A stretch of 64,000 nucleotides of DNA from Macrostomum hystrix (lineage: Eukaryota > Platyhelminthes > Macrostomidae): positions 17,680,001 through 17,744,000 of the forward strand of contig CATNEN010000038.1 of NCBI GenBank assembly GCA_950097015.1. The letters run 5' to 3'. Each line of letters opens with the position of its first letter. The first letter of the stretch is position 1. The notes under the pieces were generated by a model. That model ran no database searches and was not told the DNA's origin. It worked only from the letters and a program-made list of their open reading frames with translations. Both the position numbers and the translations under genes were made by a program. Of this stretch, positions 12,201-25,044 are shown one piece after another.

Positions 12201-13966
12201 GTTGCCGAAAACTCGCTGATGGAGCTCAGCCAGTGATATTCTATAGCTGCATGGCGTCCTTATCAACCAGCAATGCTAATGCACTGACACCGGGTATCTA
12301 AGTTCCCATCTGACGATGATGGCTCTTGTTGTTTACAAGTCCCTTCGATATAATATCTCCCTTCTCGACCTTGCAATCGATAGTCTAATAGTCAAGACAA
12401 TTTCCAGTTTTGTCTACCAAATAAAGATTTCGATAGCTTCAAGGAACAGCTTCTTATGTCAAGAGCTTCAAAGTGCCACTTGTGATTTTGAGTGCCTCAA
12501 AACTAACCTGTAATCATTTGAAGGTTACAAAACACCACTGAAGATTTGGAAACACCACTAACAAGTGACAGTCTAAAAAGACCGCCTGTGATTTGAGAGC
12601 CTCAAAACACCGCTTGTGACTTGGGAGCCTCAAAACACCGCTTGTGACTTGGGAGCCTCAAAACACCGCTTGTGACTTGGGAGCCTCAAAACACCGCTTG
12701 TGACTTGGGAGCCTCAAAACACCGCTTTGGTTGAAGAGCCTCAAAACACCGCTTGTGACTTGGGAGCCTCAAAACACCGCTTTGATTGGAGAGCCTCAAA
12801 ACACCGCTTGTAACTTAGGAGCCTCAAAACACCGCTTGTGACTTGGGAGCCTCAAAACACCGTTTTGATTGGAGAGCCTCAAAACACCGCTTGTAACTTA
12901 GGAGCCTCAAAACACCGCTTGTAACTTAGGAGCCTCAAAACACCGCTTGTGACATGAGAGCCTCAAAACACTGTTCCTTTATTTGATTGGTGTCAGACAC
13001 AGCTCGCCTATAGTGAGACAGTCAGACAGACATAATTATAGATTCTTATTCTGAGCGGCGGCTATCTTGAACACCCAGGTCCAGCTGCAGGTCACGTGAA
13101 GTCAATGATAATCGTGCCAAAGTGACGCAGGACAGCAAAGTGCTCCAGGTTGTTGGAGAGAGCAGACAGGCAAAGCTGGTTCTACATAATTCATGAGGGG
13201 CTGACTCGGAGGCACAATTTCCGCGGAGGTTAGGGCGAGGCAAAAGCAGCAGATCAGAGTTAAAGAGACTCTCAACCAGTTTCTCTGTAGGCAATATAAT
13301 CTTGATTATTAAACAGCTGAACTTCTGCAGACAAGTGTTTCGATCTTATATTTTTGATAATTACTAATAAAGCTAAGAAGTTGAGTTCCTTTCACGAATG
13401 CTTGAAAGTTTCAAACGTTTTTTGAGTGTGCAAAATGTTAGCAAAATTTGAAAAACTAAAAAAGTAACAAACGGCACAGTTTACCTTGTGGATCCGGGAC
13501 ATTGGTTGGCCGGTCTCTGTCGATACCATGGTACACAAACAGGCCATTGTGGGCAGCGCTACACGAATTATAATGAGTGGATAATATAAACTATTTAAGA
13601 TCAAGAACCGACCGATATGTATCGAAAAAATTGAATTTGAAGTTATAAAACTGCACTTCATTAAAGTATTAATAAATTCGAAAGACTTAAAACGGAAGAT
13701 TCGAATTAATTTTCCATTCTAATGGCGTCCATTAACACAATGAGAGCTGACCTATTATTGGTCATACGAATAGGGGATAAATGAAAGATATTATTTGTTT
13801 ATTTCTAGCGCGACAAGACTCATTGCGATCGATCAGATACTGATGATACATCAATAACAATATCTGTGAGTAGGCCTCACCAAGAACTGCTTGAGTAGAC
13901 GTGACCGTCTGTGTCTTCGCAGTAGAGACTAACAAAGTCGCCTACACAAATAAATCCTGAGTTCAT
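935..13966 (-). CDS. ITPR: Inositol 1,4,5-trisphosphate receptor, N-terminal exons (3' end beyond window)
   Basis: Intracellular calcium-release channel of the ER; this part encodes the suppressor domain and the start of the IP3-binding core. Exons in transcript order: 13966-13881, 13558-13485, 7192-6858, 6766-6689, 5571-5491, 5181-5084, 4980-4893, 4384-4297, 3885-3541 and, less surely, 1023-935. All splice phases agree (2,1,0,0,0,2,0,1,1), giving about 454 residues. Family matches in order: the N-terminus [78 protein letters not shown]; then MIR-type [16 protein letters not shown] and [15 protein letters not shown]. These are IP3 receptor, not ryanodine receptor, features. The start ATG at 13966 is the first after an in-frame TAG. 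Exon 3 carries an extra Ala/Gly-rich insert with a run of eight Gly. Several residues that bind IP3 in vertebrate receptors are changed (see findings). Introns hold SINE copies and arrays. Confidence 0.93.
1437..1912. repeat. 23-bp minisatellite, block 2
   Basis: About 20 copies of the same family as 384-921, mostly the subtype GACCAGGAGAGGACTGCTCC plus AAT. It lies in the intron on the other side of exon 10. Block 2 is more homogeneous than block 1. Confidence 0.97.
1913..2479. other. AT-rich intron sequence with a possible SINE-B scrap
   Basis: Mostly unique sequence inside IP3-receptor intron 9. Bases 1936-1983 resemble the 3' region of SINE-B (CCTCCTCGCTG core) but are badly decayed. I see no exon. 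Confidence 0.35.
2480..2848 (+). mobile_element. SINE-B copy 1, tRNA-derived
   Basis: A near full-length short element. The tRNA-like head has an A-box-like GGCAGAGCGGTTA near 2490 and a B box GTTCGATTCC near 2535. The body contains GCAGCCGCGGAGAGAAGGCT and CTCAGGAGTCAGCGAAATGG, and the end is GCAGCCCTCCTGCAATGATTATTAC. The body recurs at 46437-46735 (reverse) and 54028-54322. It sits in IP3-receptor intron 9. Confidence 0.85.
3283..3472. repeat. 18-bp minisatellite in IP3-receptor intron 9
   Basis: About ten almost identical copies of CTGACTCCTGAGCACAAA, starting about 66 bp after the exon 9 donor. The exon 9 frame runs open through the donor and the array (AQESVC repeats) to a stop at 3278. 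The unit shares a 16-nt run with SINE-B. Confidence 0.97.
4450..4822. repeat. About 32-bp minisatellite in IP3-receptor intron 7
   Basis: About eleven copies of a unit built on TGATGTGCCGCACCTCACTC then TTATCTACCCTT, with GATGCGCCG and GATCACTCTC variants. It begins about 70 bp from the exon 7 donor at 4892. Confidence 0.95.
5193..5420. repeat. 20-bp minisatellite in IP3-receptor intron 5
   Basis: About eleven copies of CATTGTCAGTTAGACAGGGA with some shorter units, filling most of the 309-bp intron between exons 5 and 6. On the sense strand each unit contains the branch-point-like TCTAACTGAC. Confidence 0.95.
6033..6311. repeat. GATA tetranucleotide microsatellite
   Basis: About 70 repeats of GATA with scattered TTGA and TGGA interruptions, in IP3-receptor intron 4. 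Confidence 0.98.
7161..11345. repeat. 67-bp array carrying copies of the exon 3 splice acceptor
   Basis: About 62 head-to-tail 67-bp copies. On the sense (minus) strand each unit is 27 bp of intron 3' end (AGTCCTCTCACTGAATAACC then CTTGCAG) followed by 40 bp matching the start of IP3-receptor exon 3 (TTCTCCTGTTCCAAGTGTGC and on to CAAACT). The last unit overlaps the real exon at 7192-7153. Variants include TACAAACT/TTCAAACT, a GCAGAC form, an AATTGG form and a CAGGGAGAGG form. A 1,541-bp block of 23 units is duplicated inside the array (for example 7761 to 9302, 8581 to 10122). Confidence 0.97.
7193..7219 (-). promoter_or_regulatory. True 3' splice site of IP3-receptor exon 3
   Basis: ACTGAATAACCCTTGCAG ends at 7193 on the minus strand. 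Exon 2 ends CAA G and this acceptor gives G|TT CTC CTG, restoring the family sequence [12 protein letters not shown]. The same 27 bp is repeated upstream in every array unit. Confidence 0.85.
11459..11530 (+). mobile_element. SINE-A 3' fragment
   Basis: CAGTCCACGGACTGAACAGC and following bases match the 3' third of SINE-A (compare 36595-36640). The head is absent. Confidence 0.55.
11531..12584. other. Unique intron 2 sequence of the IP3-receptor gene
   Basis: No repeat, no exon with consistent phase and no known element seen. Confidence 0.5.
12585..12972. repeat. 28-bp minisatellite in IP3-receptor intron 2
   Basis: About 14 copies of GCCTCAAAACACCGCTTGTG then ACTTGGGA, with a shorter subtype containing CACCGCTTTGATTGGA. 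It is a second, unrelated array in the same intron as the 67-bp array. Confidence 0.96.
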
Positions 13967-14357
13967 TTCGAAACTTGAGTTTAGGATTGATTCAACCTAC
14001 GGCTTTCGGTTCTAGCTGTGGATGGCGCCAATTTTTTCTGTTTCTAAACTGAAATTTCTGCTGCGATCGAGCGCTGATTGGTTGGTTTTAGTCCAGCCAA
14101 TCCGATTGTTTTTCAGCGGATCAGGAGTACTATTGGCCCTTGACAATAGTTTAGAGCATAATTTTTTATTATCTGCATATGGCATATATGGCTATACGAC
14201 TAGGGTTTTAGTTGTCCCTGTAAAAAAGCATCAAAATTTCAAATTCGAGAATCGCAACAAGGTCCCTGAGTTCGAATCCGCGCTGCGAGGCCACATTCGT
14301 TTGAGTTTGAGGCGCAGTCGATAGACTGTCAAAATGGTAAAAATTCAGTTAACCCAC
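13967..14357. other. 5' flank of the IP3-receptor gene
   Basis: Should contain its 5' UTR and promoter. Bases 14250-14322 (CAACAAGGTCCCTGAGTTCG then CGAGGCCACATTCGTTTGAG) match the B-box part of SINE-B. No TATA box I would defend. Confidence 0.45.
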
Positions 14358-14565
14358 AAGGGGTTGTAGCCTAGTGGTTAGGGCGTCGGACTCACAACTT
14401 GGAGGTCGGAGGTTCGATTCCCGACTCCACTGGAACAATTTGTGTCCTTTCGCAAGACACTTAATTCTGAATTGCTTCAGTTCACCCAGCTGTTAAATGG
14501 GTACCAGCAGTAGCTGGGGTAATTGAGGGTGGTTGTGGCGTCCCCCCAGTCCCGGACTTTTCACA
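14358..14565 (+). mobile_element. SINE-A copy 1, 3' truncated
   Basis: The tRNA-like head has TAGCCTAGTGGTTAGGGCG (A box) and GGTTCGATTCC (B box), then the conserved body CCCAGCTGTTAAATGGGTAC. It ends at GTCCCCCCAGTCCC, lacking the last third. Confidence 0.88.
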
Positions 14566-15405
14566 GTTTTTCAAATACGGGACTATTCAAATATACAATT
14601 TCCACAGAAAAGAAATATCTTTGGCTAGAAATGAAAAGAAATTGCGCTCCAGACCATGATTTGATTATCGTTGAACAAAGAATATCTTCCTATTTTATAT
14701 GTGAAAATTCTATTTAAATAAATTTCAGTGAGCTCGCTTGAAAGCAGTGAATGCTTTGAAATTTTTTTGAACAGTCAAAGCAGAAAAAGATCTGTGAGTT
14801 AGAAGCAAACACTATAAAAAATGTGAAAAGATCAAAGCCGGAAGTTTGCTGAAGAAAGAATTTCAATTCAAAATTCTCTTTCAGTAGCAATACAATATAA
14901 CTAATACATAAAACTGAAGCGGCATTTCCACTTTAGCTCGTGGTTTAATACGATTAGCAGAAGAAATCTTTTGAGAACTTCTGGCCAGTGCTCAAGATAT
15001 CTGCCTGAAGATATGTCAGTTTCCAGGAACCTGTCTGTGGCCGATAAACATCTCATTCCAATCTCTCACAACAGGGGGAGGGGATATTGTTCCGGGATTT
15101 CGGACTCAAACTACAATCTTTAAAGCCCGCGCAGGGACCAATCGAGGGATAAAAAAAGAGAAGAATGCCCCCCCATCCACTGCAGATCTAAGATAAGAAG
15201 ATCGACTCAAAAGACTGCTCAGCCGTCTATTGAGACTGTGAGTCGGGAAGTGGCAAGTTTCGGTGGAAATCCTCGGGCTGAGAACTGCCAGCAGATTTAG
15301 AATGACGGCACAGACTACTCATGCAATGTCCAAAATAATTTTATATTCAAGGGATGAGTAAACTTAAGTGAAGGGCGAAAATTGGAATGAGAAAATTGGA
15401 TTGCG
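14566..15405. other. Unique intergenic sequence
   Basis: No gene or repeat recognised. From about 15,380 degenerate 14-mers mark the start of the satellite. Confidence 0.5.
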
Positions 15406-18400
15406 AAGATTGGGAAAAAAGATTAAAACTGTGAGATTGGGATGAAAATATTTGGATGAGAAGATAAGAATGAGAATATTGAAATGACGAGATTGGAAAG
15501 AGAATATTGGAATGAGAATATTGGAATGAGAATATTGGAATGAGAATATTGGAATGAGAATATTGGAATGAGGAGATTGGAATGAGAATATTGAAATGAC
15601 GAGATTGGAAAGAGAATATTGGAATGAGAATATTGGAATGAGAATATTGGAATGAGAATATTGGAATGAGAATATTGGAATGAGAATATTGGAATGAGAA
15701 TATTAGAATGAGAATATTGGAATGAGAATATTGGAATGAGAATATTGGAATGAGGAGATTGGAATGAGAATATTGGAATGAGAATATTGGAATGAAAATA
15801 TTGGAATGAGAATATTGGAATGAGAATATTGGAATGAGGAGATTGGAATGAGAATATTGGAATGAGAATATTGGAATGAGGAGATTGGAATGAGAATATT
15901 GGAATGAGAATATTGGAATGAGAATATTGGAATGAGAATATTGGAATGAGAATATTGGAATGACGAGATTGGAAAGAGAATATTGGAATGAGAATATTGG
16001 AATGAGAATATTGGAATGAGAATATTGGAATGAGAATATTGGAATGAGAATATTGGAATAAGAATATTGGAATGAGAATATTGGAATGAGGAGATTGGAA
16101 TGAGAATATTGGAATGAGGAGATTGGAATGAGAATATTGGAATGAGGATATTGAAATGAGGATATTGGAATAAGAATATTGGAATGAGAATATTGGAATG
16201 AGGAGATTGGAATGAGAATATTGGAATGAGAATATTGGAATGAGGAGATTGGAATGAGGAGATTGGAATGAGAATATTGGAATGAGAATATTGGAATGAG
16301 AATATTGGAATGAGGAGATTGGAATGAGGAGATTGGAATGAGAATATTGGAATGAGAATATTGGAATGAGGAGATTAGAATGAGGAGATTGGAATGAGAA
16401 TATCGGAATGAGAATATTGGAATGAGAATATTGGAATGAGGAGATTGGAATGAGAATATTGGAATGAGAATATTGGAATGAGGAGATTGGAATGAGAATA
16501 TTGGAATGAGAATATTGGAATGAGAATACTGGAATGAGGAGATTGGAATGAGAATATTGGAATGAGAATATTGGAATGAGAATATTGGAATGAGGAGATT
16601 GGAATGAGAATATTGGAATGAGAATATTGGAATGAGAATACTGGAATGAGGAGATTGGAAAGAGAATATTGGAATGAGAATATTGGAATGAGAATATTGG
16701 AATGAGGAGATTGGAATGAGAATATTGGAATGAGAATATTGGAATGAGAATATTGGAATGAGAATATTGGAATGAGAATATTGGAATGAGAATATTGGAA
16801 TGAGAATATTGGAATGAGAATATTGGAATGAGGAGATTGGAATGAGAATATTGAAATGAGGATATTGGAATGAGGAGATTGGAATGAGGAGATTGGAATG
16901 AGGAGATTGGAATGAGGAGATTGGAATGAGAATATTGGAATGAGAATATTGGAATGAGAATATTGGAATGAGAATATTGGAATGAGAATATTGGAATGAG
17001 AATATTGGAATGAGGAGATTGGAATGAGAATATTGGAATGAGAATATTGGAATGAAAATATTGGAATGAGAATATTGGAATGAGAATATTGGAATGAGGA
17101 GATTGGAATGAGAATATTGGAATGAGAATATTGGAATGAGGAGATTGGAATGAGAATATTGGAATGAGAATATTGGAATGAGAATATTGGAATGAGAATA
17201 TTGGAATGAGAATATTGGAATGACGAGATTGGAAAGAGAATATTGGAATGAGAATATTGGAATGAGAATATTGGAATGAGAATATTGGAATGAGAATATT
17301 GGAATGAGAATATTGGAATGAGAATATTGGAATGAGAATATTGGAATGAGAATATTGGAATGAGAATATTGGAATGAGGAGATTGGAATGAGAATATTGG
17401 AATGAGGAGATTGGAATGAGAATATTGGAATGAGGATATTGGAATGAGGATATTGGAATGAGAATATTGGAATGAGAATATTGGAATGAGGAGATTGGAA
17501 TGAGAATATTGGAATGAGAATATTGGAATGAGGAGATTGGAATGAGGAGATTGGAATGAGAATATTGGAATGAGAATATTGGAATGAGAATATTGGAATG
17601 AGGAGATTGGAATGAGGAGATTGGAATGAGAATATTGGAATGAGAATATTGGAATGAGGAGATTAGAATGAGGAGATTGGAATGAGAATATCGGAATGAG
17701 AATATTGGAATGAGAATATTGGAATGAGGAGATTGGAATGAGAATATTGGAATGAGAATATTGGAATGAGGAGATTGGAATGAGAATATTGGAATGAGAA
17801 TATTGGAATGAGAATACTGGAATGAGGAGATTGGAATGAGAATATTGGAATGAGAATATTGGAATGAGAATATTGGAATGACGAGATTGGAAAGAGAATA
17901 TTGGAATGAGAATATTGGAATGAGGAGATTGGAATGAGAATATTGGAATGAGAATATTGGAATGAGAATATTGGAATGAGAATATTAGAATGAGAATATT
18001 GGAATGAGAATATTGGAATGAGAATATTGGAATGAGGAGATTGGAATGAGAATATTGGAATGAGAATATTGGAATGAGAATATTGGAATGAGAATATTGG
18101 AATGAGAATATTGGAATGAGGAGATTGGAATGAGGAGATTGGAATGAGGATATTGGAATGAGGAGATTGGAATGAGGAGATTGGAATGAGGAGATTGGAA
18201 TGAGGAGATTGGAATGAGAATATTGGAATGAGAATATTGGAATGAGGAGATTGGAATGAGAATATTGGAATGAGAATATTGGAATGAGAATACTGGAATG
18301 AGGAGATTGGAATGAGAATATTGGAATGAGAATATTGGAATGAGAATATTGGAATGACGAGATTGGAAAGAGAATATTGGAATGAGAATATTGGAATGAG

Positions 18401-21400
18401 GAGATTGGAATGAGAATATTGGAATGAGAATATTGGAATGAGAATATTGGAATGAGAATATTAGAATGAGAATATTGGAATGAGAATATTGGAATGAGAA
18501 TATTGGAATGAGAATATTGGAATGAGAATATTGGAATGAGAATATTGGAATAAGAATATTGGAATGAGAATATTGGAATGAGGAGATTGGAATGAGAATA
18601 TTGGAATGAGGAGATTGGAATGAGAATATTGGAATGAGGATATTGAAATGAGGATATTGGAATAAGAATATTGGAATGAGAATATTGGAATGAGGAGATT
18701 GGAATGAGAATATTGGAATGAGAATATTGGAATGAGAATATTGGAATGAGAATATTGGAATGAGAATATTGGAATGAGAATATTGGAATGAGGAGATTGG
18801 AATGAGGAGATTGGAATGAGAATATTGGAATGAGAATATTGGAATGAGGAGATTAGAATGAGGAGATTGGAATGAGAATATCGGAATGAGAATATTGGAA
18901 TGAGAATATTGGAATGAGGAGATTGGAATGAGAATATTGGAATGAGAATATTGGAATGAGGAGATTGGAATGAGAATATTGGAATGAGAATATTGGAATG
19001 AGAATACTGGAATGAGGAGATTGGAATGAGAATATTGGAATGAGAATATTGGAATGAGAATATTGGAATGAGGAGATTGGAATGAGGAGATTGGAAAGAG
19101 AATATTGGAATGAGAATATTGGAATGAGAATATTGGAATGAGAATATTGGAATGAGAATATTGGAATGAGAATATTGGAATGAGAATATTGGAATGAGAA
19201 TATTGGAATGAGAATATTGGAATGAGAATATTGGAATGAGAATATTGGAATGAGAATATTGGAATGAGGAGATTGGAATGAGAATATTGAAATGAGGATA
19301 TTGGAATGAGGAGATTGGAATGAGGAGATTGGAATGAGGAGATTGGAATGAGGAGATTGGAATGAGAATATTGGAATGAGAATATTGGAATGAGAATATT
19401 GGAATGAGAATATTGGAATGAGAATATTGGAATGAGAATATTGGAATGAGGAGATTGGAATGAGAATATTGGAATGAGAATATTGGAATGAAAATATTGG
19501 AATGAGAATATTGGAATGAGAATATTGGAATGAGGAGATTGGAATGAGAATATTGGAATGAGAATATTGGAATGAGGAGATTGGAATGAGAATATTGGAA
19601 TGAGAATATTGGAATGAGAATATTGGAATGAGAATATTGGAATGAGAATATTGGAATGACGAGATTGGAAAGAGAATATTGGAATGAGAATATTGGAATG
19701 AGAATATTGGAATGAGAATATTGGAATGAGAATATTGGAATGAGGAGATTGGAATGAGAATATTGGAATGAGGAGATTGGAATGAGAATATTGGAATGAG
19801 GAGATTGGAATGAGAATATTGGAATGAGGATATTGGAATGAGGATATTGGAATGAGAATATTGGAATGAGAATATTGGAATGAGGAGATAGGAATGCGGA
19901 TAATGGAATGAGAATATTGGAATGAGAATATTGGAATGAGAATAATGGAATGAGGAGATTGGAATGAGAATATTGGAATGAGAATATTGGAATAAGAATA
20001 TTGAAATGAGGATATTGGAATGAGAATATTGGAATGAGAATATTGGAATGAGGAGATTGGAATGAGAATATTGGAATGAGAATATTGGAATGAGAATATT
20101 GGAATGAGGAGATTGGAATGAGGAGATTGGAATGAGAATATTGGAATGAGAATATTGGAATGAGGAGATTGGAATGAGAATATTGGAATGAGAATATTGG
20201 AATGAGAATACTGGAATGAGGAGATTGGAATGAGAATATTGGAATGAGAATATTGGAATGAGAATATTGGAATGACGAGATTGGAAAGAGAATATTGGAA
20301 TGAGAATATTGGAATGAGGAGATTGGAATGAGAATATTGGAATGAGAATATTGGAATGAGAATATTGGAATGAGAATATTAGAATGAGAATATTGGAATG
20401 AGAATATTGGAATGAGAATATTGGAATGAGGAGATTGGAATGAGAATATTGGAATGAGAATATTGGAATGAGAATATTGGAATGAGAATATTGGAATGAG
20501 AATATTGGAATGAGGAGATTGGAATGAGGAGATTGGAATGAGGATATTGGAATGAGGAGATTGGAATGAGGAGATTGGAATGAGGAGATTGGAATGAGGA
20601 GATTGGAATGAGAATATTGGAATGAGAATATTGGAATGAGGAGATTGGAATGAGGAGATTGGAATGAGAATATTGGAATGAGAATATTGGAATGAGAATA
20701 CTGGAATGAGGAGATTGGAATGAGAATATTGGAATGAGAATATTGGAATGAGAATATTGGAATGACGAGATTGGAAAGAGAATATTGGAATGAGAATATT
20801 GGAATGAGGAGATTGGAATGAGAATATTGGAATGAGAATATTGGAATGAGAATATTGGAATGAGAATATTAGAATGAGAATATTGGAATGAGAATATTGG
20901 AATGAGAATATTGGAATGAGGAGATTGGAATGAGAATATTGGAATGAGAATATTGGAATGAGAATATTGGAATGAGAATATTGGAATGAGAATATTGGAA
21001 TGAGGAGATTGGAATGAGGAGATTGGAATGAGGATATTGGAATGAGGAGATTGGAATGAGGAGATTGGAATGAGGAGATTGGAATGAGGAGATTGGAATG
21101 AGAATATTGGAATGAGAATATTGGAATGAGAATATTGGAATGAGAATATTGGAATGAGAATATTGGAATGAGAATATTGGAATGAGAATATTAGAATGAG
21201 GAGATTGGAATGAGGATAATGGAATGAGAATATTGGAATGAGGAGATTGGAATGAGGATAATGGAATGAGAATATTGGAATGAGAAGATTGGAATGAGAA
21301 TATTGGAATGAGAATATTGGAATGAGAAGATTGGAATGAGAATATTGGAATGAGAAGATTGGAATGAGAATATTGGAATGACGAGATTGGAATGAGAATA

Positions 21401-23883
21401 TTGGAATGAGAAGATTGGAATGAGAATATTGGAATGAGAATATTGGAATGAGGAGATTGGAATGAGGATAATGGAATGAGAATATTGGAATGAGAATATT
21501 GGAATGAGAATATTGGAATGATAATATTGGAATGAGAATATTGGAATGAGAAGATTGGAATGAGAATATTGGAATGAGAATATTGAAATGAGGAGATAGG
21601 AATGCGGATAATGGAATGAGAATATTGGAATGAGAATATTGGAATGAGAATAATGGAATGAGGAGATTGGAATGAGAATATTGGAATGAGAATATTGGAA
21701 TAAGAATATTGAAATGAGGATATTGGAATGAGAATATTGGAATGAGAATATTGGAATGAGGAGATTGGAATGAGAATATTGGAATGAGAATATTGGAATG
21801 AGAATATTGGAATGAGGAGATTGGAATGAGGAGATTGGAATGAGAATATTGGAATGAGAATATTGGAATGAGAATACTGGAATGAGGAGATTGGAATGAG
21901 AATATTGGAATGAGAATATTGGAATGAGAATATTGGAATGAGGAGATTGGAATGAGAATATTGGAATGAGAAGATTGGAATGAGAATATTGGAATGAGAA
22001 TATTGGAATGAGGAGATTGGAATGAGGATAATGGAATGAGAATATTGGAATGAGAATATTGGAATGAGAATATTGGAATGATAATATTGGAATGAGAATA
22101 TTGGAATGAGAAGATTGGAATGAGAATATTGGAATGAGAATATTGGAATGATAATATTGGAATGAGAATATTGGAATGAGAAGATTGGAATGAGAATATT
22201 GGAATGAGAATATTGAAATGAGGAGATAGGAATGCGGATAATGGAATGAGAATATTGGAATGAGAATATTGGAATGAGAATAATGGAATGAGGAGATTGG
22301 AATGAGAATATTGGAATGAGAATATTGGAATAAGAATATTGAAATGAGGATATTGGAATGAGAATATTGGAATGAGAATATTGGAATGAGGAGATTGGAA
22401 TGAGAATATTGGAATGAGAATATTGGAATGAGAATATTGGAATGAGGAGATTGGAATGAGGAGATTGGAATGAGAATATTGGAATGAGAATATTGGAATG
22501 AGAATACTGGAATGAGGAGATTGGAATGAGAATATTGGAATGAGAATATTGGAATGAGAATATTGGAATGAGGAGATTGGAATGAGAATATTGGAATGAG
22601 AATATTGGAATGAGAATATTGGAATGAGAATATTGGAATGAGAATATTGGAATGAGGAGATTGGAATGAGAATATTGGAATGAGAATATTGGAATGAGGA
22701 GATTGGAATGAGGAGATTGGAATGAGAATATTGGAATGAGAATATTGGAATGAGGAGATTGGAATGAGGAGATTGGAATGAGAATATTGGAATGAGAATA
22801 TTGGAATGAGAATATTGGAATGAGGAGATTGGAATGAGGAGATTGGAATGAGAATATTGGAATGAGAATATTGGAATGAGGAGATTAGAATGAGGAGATT
22901 GGAATGAGAATATCGGAATGAGAATATTGGAATGAGAATATTGGAATGAGGAGATTGGAATGAGAATATTGGAATGAGAATATTGGAATGAGGAGATTGG
23001 AATGAGAATATTGGAATGAGAATATTGGAATGAGAATACTGGAATGAGGAGATTGGAATGAGAATATTGGAATGAGAATATTGGAATGAGAATATTGGAA
23101 TGACGAGATTGGAAAGAGAATATTGGAATGAGAATATTGGAATGAGGAGATTGGAATGAGAATATTGGAATGAGAATATTGGAATGAGAATATTGGAATG
23201 AGAATATTAGAATGAGAATATTGGAATGAGAATATTGGAATGAGAATAATGGAATGAGGAGATTGGAATGAGAATATTGGAATGAGAATATTGGAATAAG
23301 AATATTGAAATGAGGATATTGGAATGAGAATATTGGAATGAGAATATTGGAATGAGGAGATTGGAATGAGAATATTGGAATGAGAATATTGGAATGAGAA
23401 TATTGGAATGAGGAGATTGGAATGAGGAGATTGGAATGAGGAGATTGGAATGAGGAGATTGGAATGAGAATATTGGAATGAGAATATTGGAATGAGAATA
23501 TTGGAATGAGAATATTGGAATGAGAATATTGGAATGAGAATATTGGAATGAGGAGATTGGAATGAGAATATTGGAATGAGAATATTGGAATGAAAATATT
23601 GGAATGAGAATATTGGAATGAGAATATTGGAATGAGGAGATTGGAATGAGAATATTGGAATGAGAATATTGGAATGAGGAGATTGGAATGAGAATATTGG
23701 AATGAGAATATTGGAATGAGAATATTGGAATGAGAATATTGGAATGAGAATATTGGAATGACGAGATTGGAAAGAGAATATTGGAATGAGAATATTGGAA
23801 TGAGAATATTGGAATGAGAATATTGGAATGAGAATATTGGAATGAGAATACTGGAATGAGGAGATTGGAAGGAGAATATTAGA
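15406..23883. repeat. 14-bp satellite array, about 8.4 kb, with higher-order structure
   Basis: About 600 copies of two alternating monomers, TGAGAATATTGGAA and TGAGGAGATTGGAA, with marker variants (GACGAGATTGGAAAG, AATACTGG, AATATCGG, GGATAATGG). The period is strictly 14 bp over long stretches. Variant patterns recur at multiples of 14: 490 bp (20211 to 20701), 630 bp (21601 to 22231), 1,708 bp (19893 to 21601), so larger blocks have been duplicated. The 341-residue minus frame is repeat translation. It lies between the IP3-receptor 5' end and the next gene. Confidence 0.98.
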
Positions 23884-24440
23884 ACGGAGTTGAAGACATC
23901 TAAAATGCAAAAGAGATTAAGGGTATCCTACACAACCTACTTCATCAACCACTAAGACAAAATACGATAGGAATAGGAAATTTCAAGTTGTTAAAGTCAG
24001 GATTTCATCAAAAATCACAGTTCTTAAGTGTCGCCCGTGTTAAATAATCAAGTGATTCATAGCATCTAACAGCTCTCTACAGAAAAGTCACTTGATCACG
24101 AACTGTGACAATGTAAACTTCTAGGTTAAGTCTGCCTTAAAAATTAGTGAACCGTAATTATCGATCCTTAGCTTATACTGCATATTTTTATACTTTTTTT
24201 TCAGAATAAATCACAGTAGTTATGCAAATATACTACTTACTGATCTTCATGAGTAGAATAAAGAAGATTTTCTCGCTTAATGTTATTAAAATAAGCAAGT
24301 CAACACAGGAATATAAAAATTGTCATTCTGAAATATTCATCGGATAAAATCAAAGTAGATTCAGCATTATTTAAGGAAGGCTGATTTTTAAAGCAGCGAT
24401 AAAAACGCGAAGCAACATTGAGTCAAAATATGTGGGCAGG
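23884..24440. other. AT-rich intergenic sequence
   Basis: No gene, repeat or element recognised. Confidence 0.5.
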
Positions 24441-24444
24441 GAAG

Positions 24445-24958
24445 AAGAGAAGACAAGTGGTAAGAGGAGAGAAGACAGGGGTGAGAAGAGAGAAGACAGG
24501 GTGAGAGGAGAGAAGACAGGGATGAGAGGAGAGAAGACAGCGGTGAGAGGAGAGAAGACAGCGGTGAGAGGAGAGAAGACAGGGTGAGAGGAGAGAAGAC
24601 AGGGTGAGAGGAGAGAAGACAGCGGTGAGAGGAGAGAAGACAGCGGTGAGAGGAGAGAAGACAGCGGTGAGAGGAGAGAAGACAGGGTGAGAGGAGAGAA
24701 GACAGCGGTGAGAGGAGAGAAGACAGCGGTGAGAGGAGAGAAGACAGCGGTGAGAGGAGAGAAGACAGCGGTGAGAGGAGAGAAGACAGCGGTGAGAGGA
24801 GAGAAGACAGGGTGAGAGGAGAGAAGACAGGGTGAGAGGAGAGAAGACAGCGGTGAGAGGAGAGAAGACAGCGGTGAGAGGAGAGAAGACAGTGGAGAGA
24901 GGAGAGAAGACAGCGGTGAGAGGAGAGAAGACAGGGGTGAGAGGACAGAAGGCAGGGA
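24445..24958. repeat. 20/21-bp minisatellite 3' of the secreted-protein gene
   Basis: About 24 copies of GAGAGAAGACAGCGGTGAGA plus G, with a 20-bp AGGGTGAGAG subtype. It begins about 90 bp past the stop at 25045 and may lie in the 3' UTR. Confidence 0.96.
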
Positions 24959-25044
24959 CGAAGGAGCGGGATAGTGGATGACAAAAGCGAATGAAAGACT
25001 TAAATGAATCATCATAAACTATATAACCTATAAGAACTTATAAA

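Noticed and set aside
13046-13294. 82-residue minus frame in IP3-receptor intron 2
   Set aside because: Exon 2 joins exon 3 directly in phase with the family sequence; this frame has no matching splice sites or similarity.
3541-13966. Ryanodine receptor
   Set aside because: The N-terminus ([12 protein letters not shown]) and the GG-VxLFH and WLHA blocks match IP3 receptors; the ryanodine N-terminus is different.
22885-23910. 341-residue minus-strand frame rich in SNILIPIFSFQ
   Set aside because: Translation of the 14-bp satellite; no start context, no conservation, and other satellite segments are interrupted.
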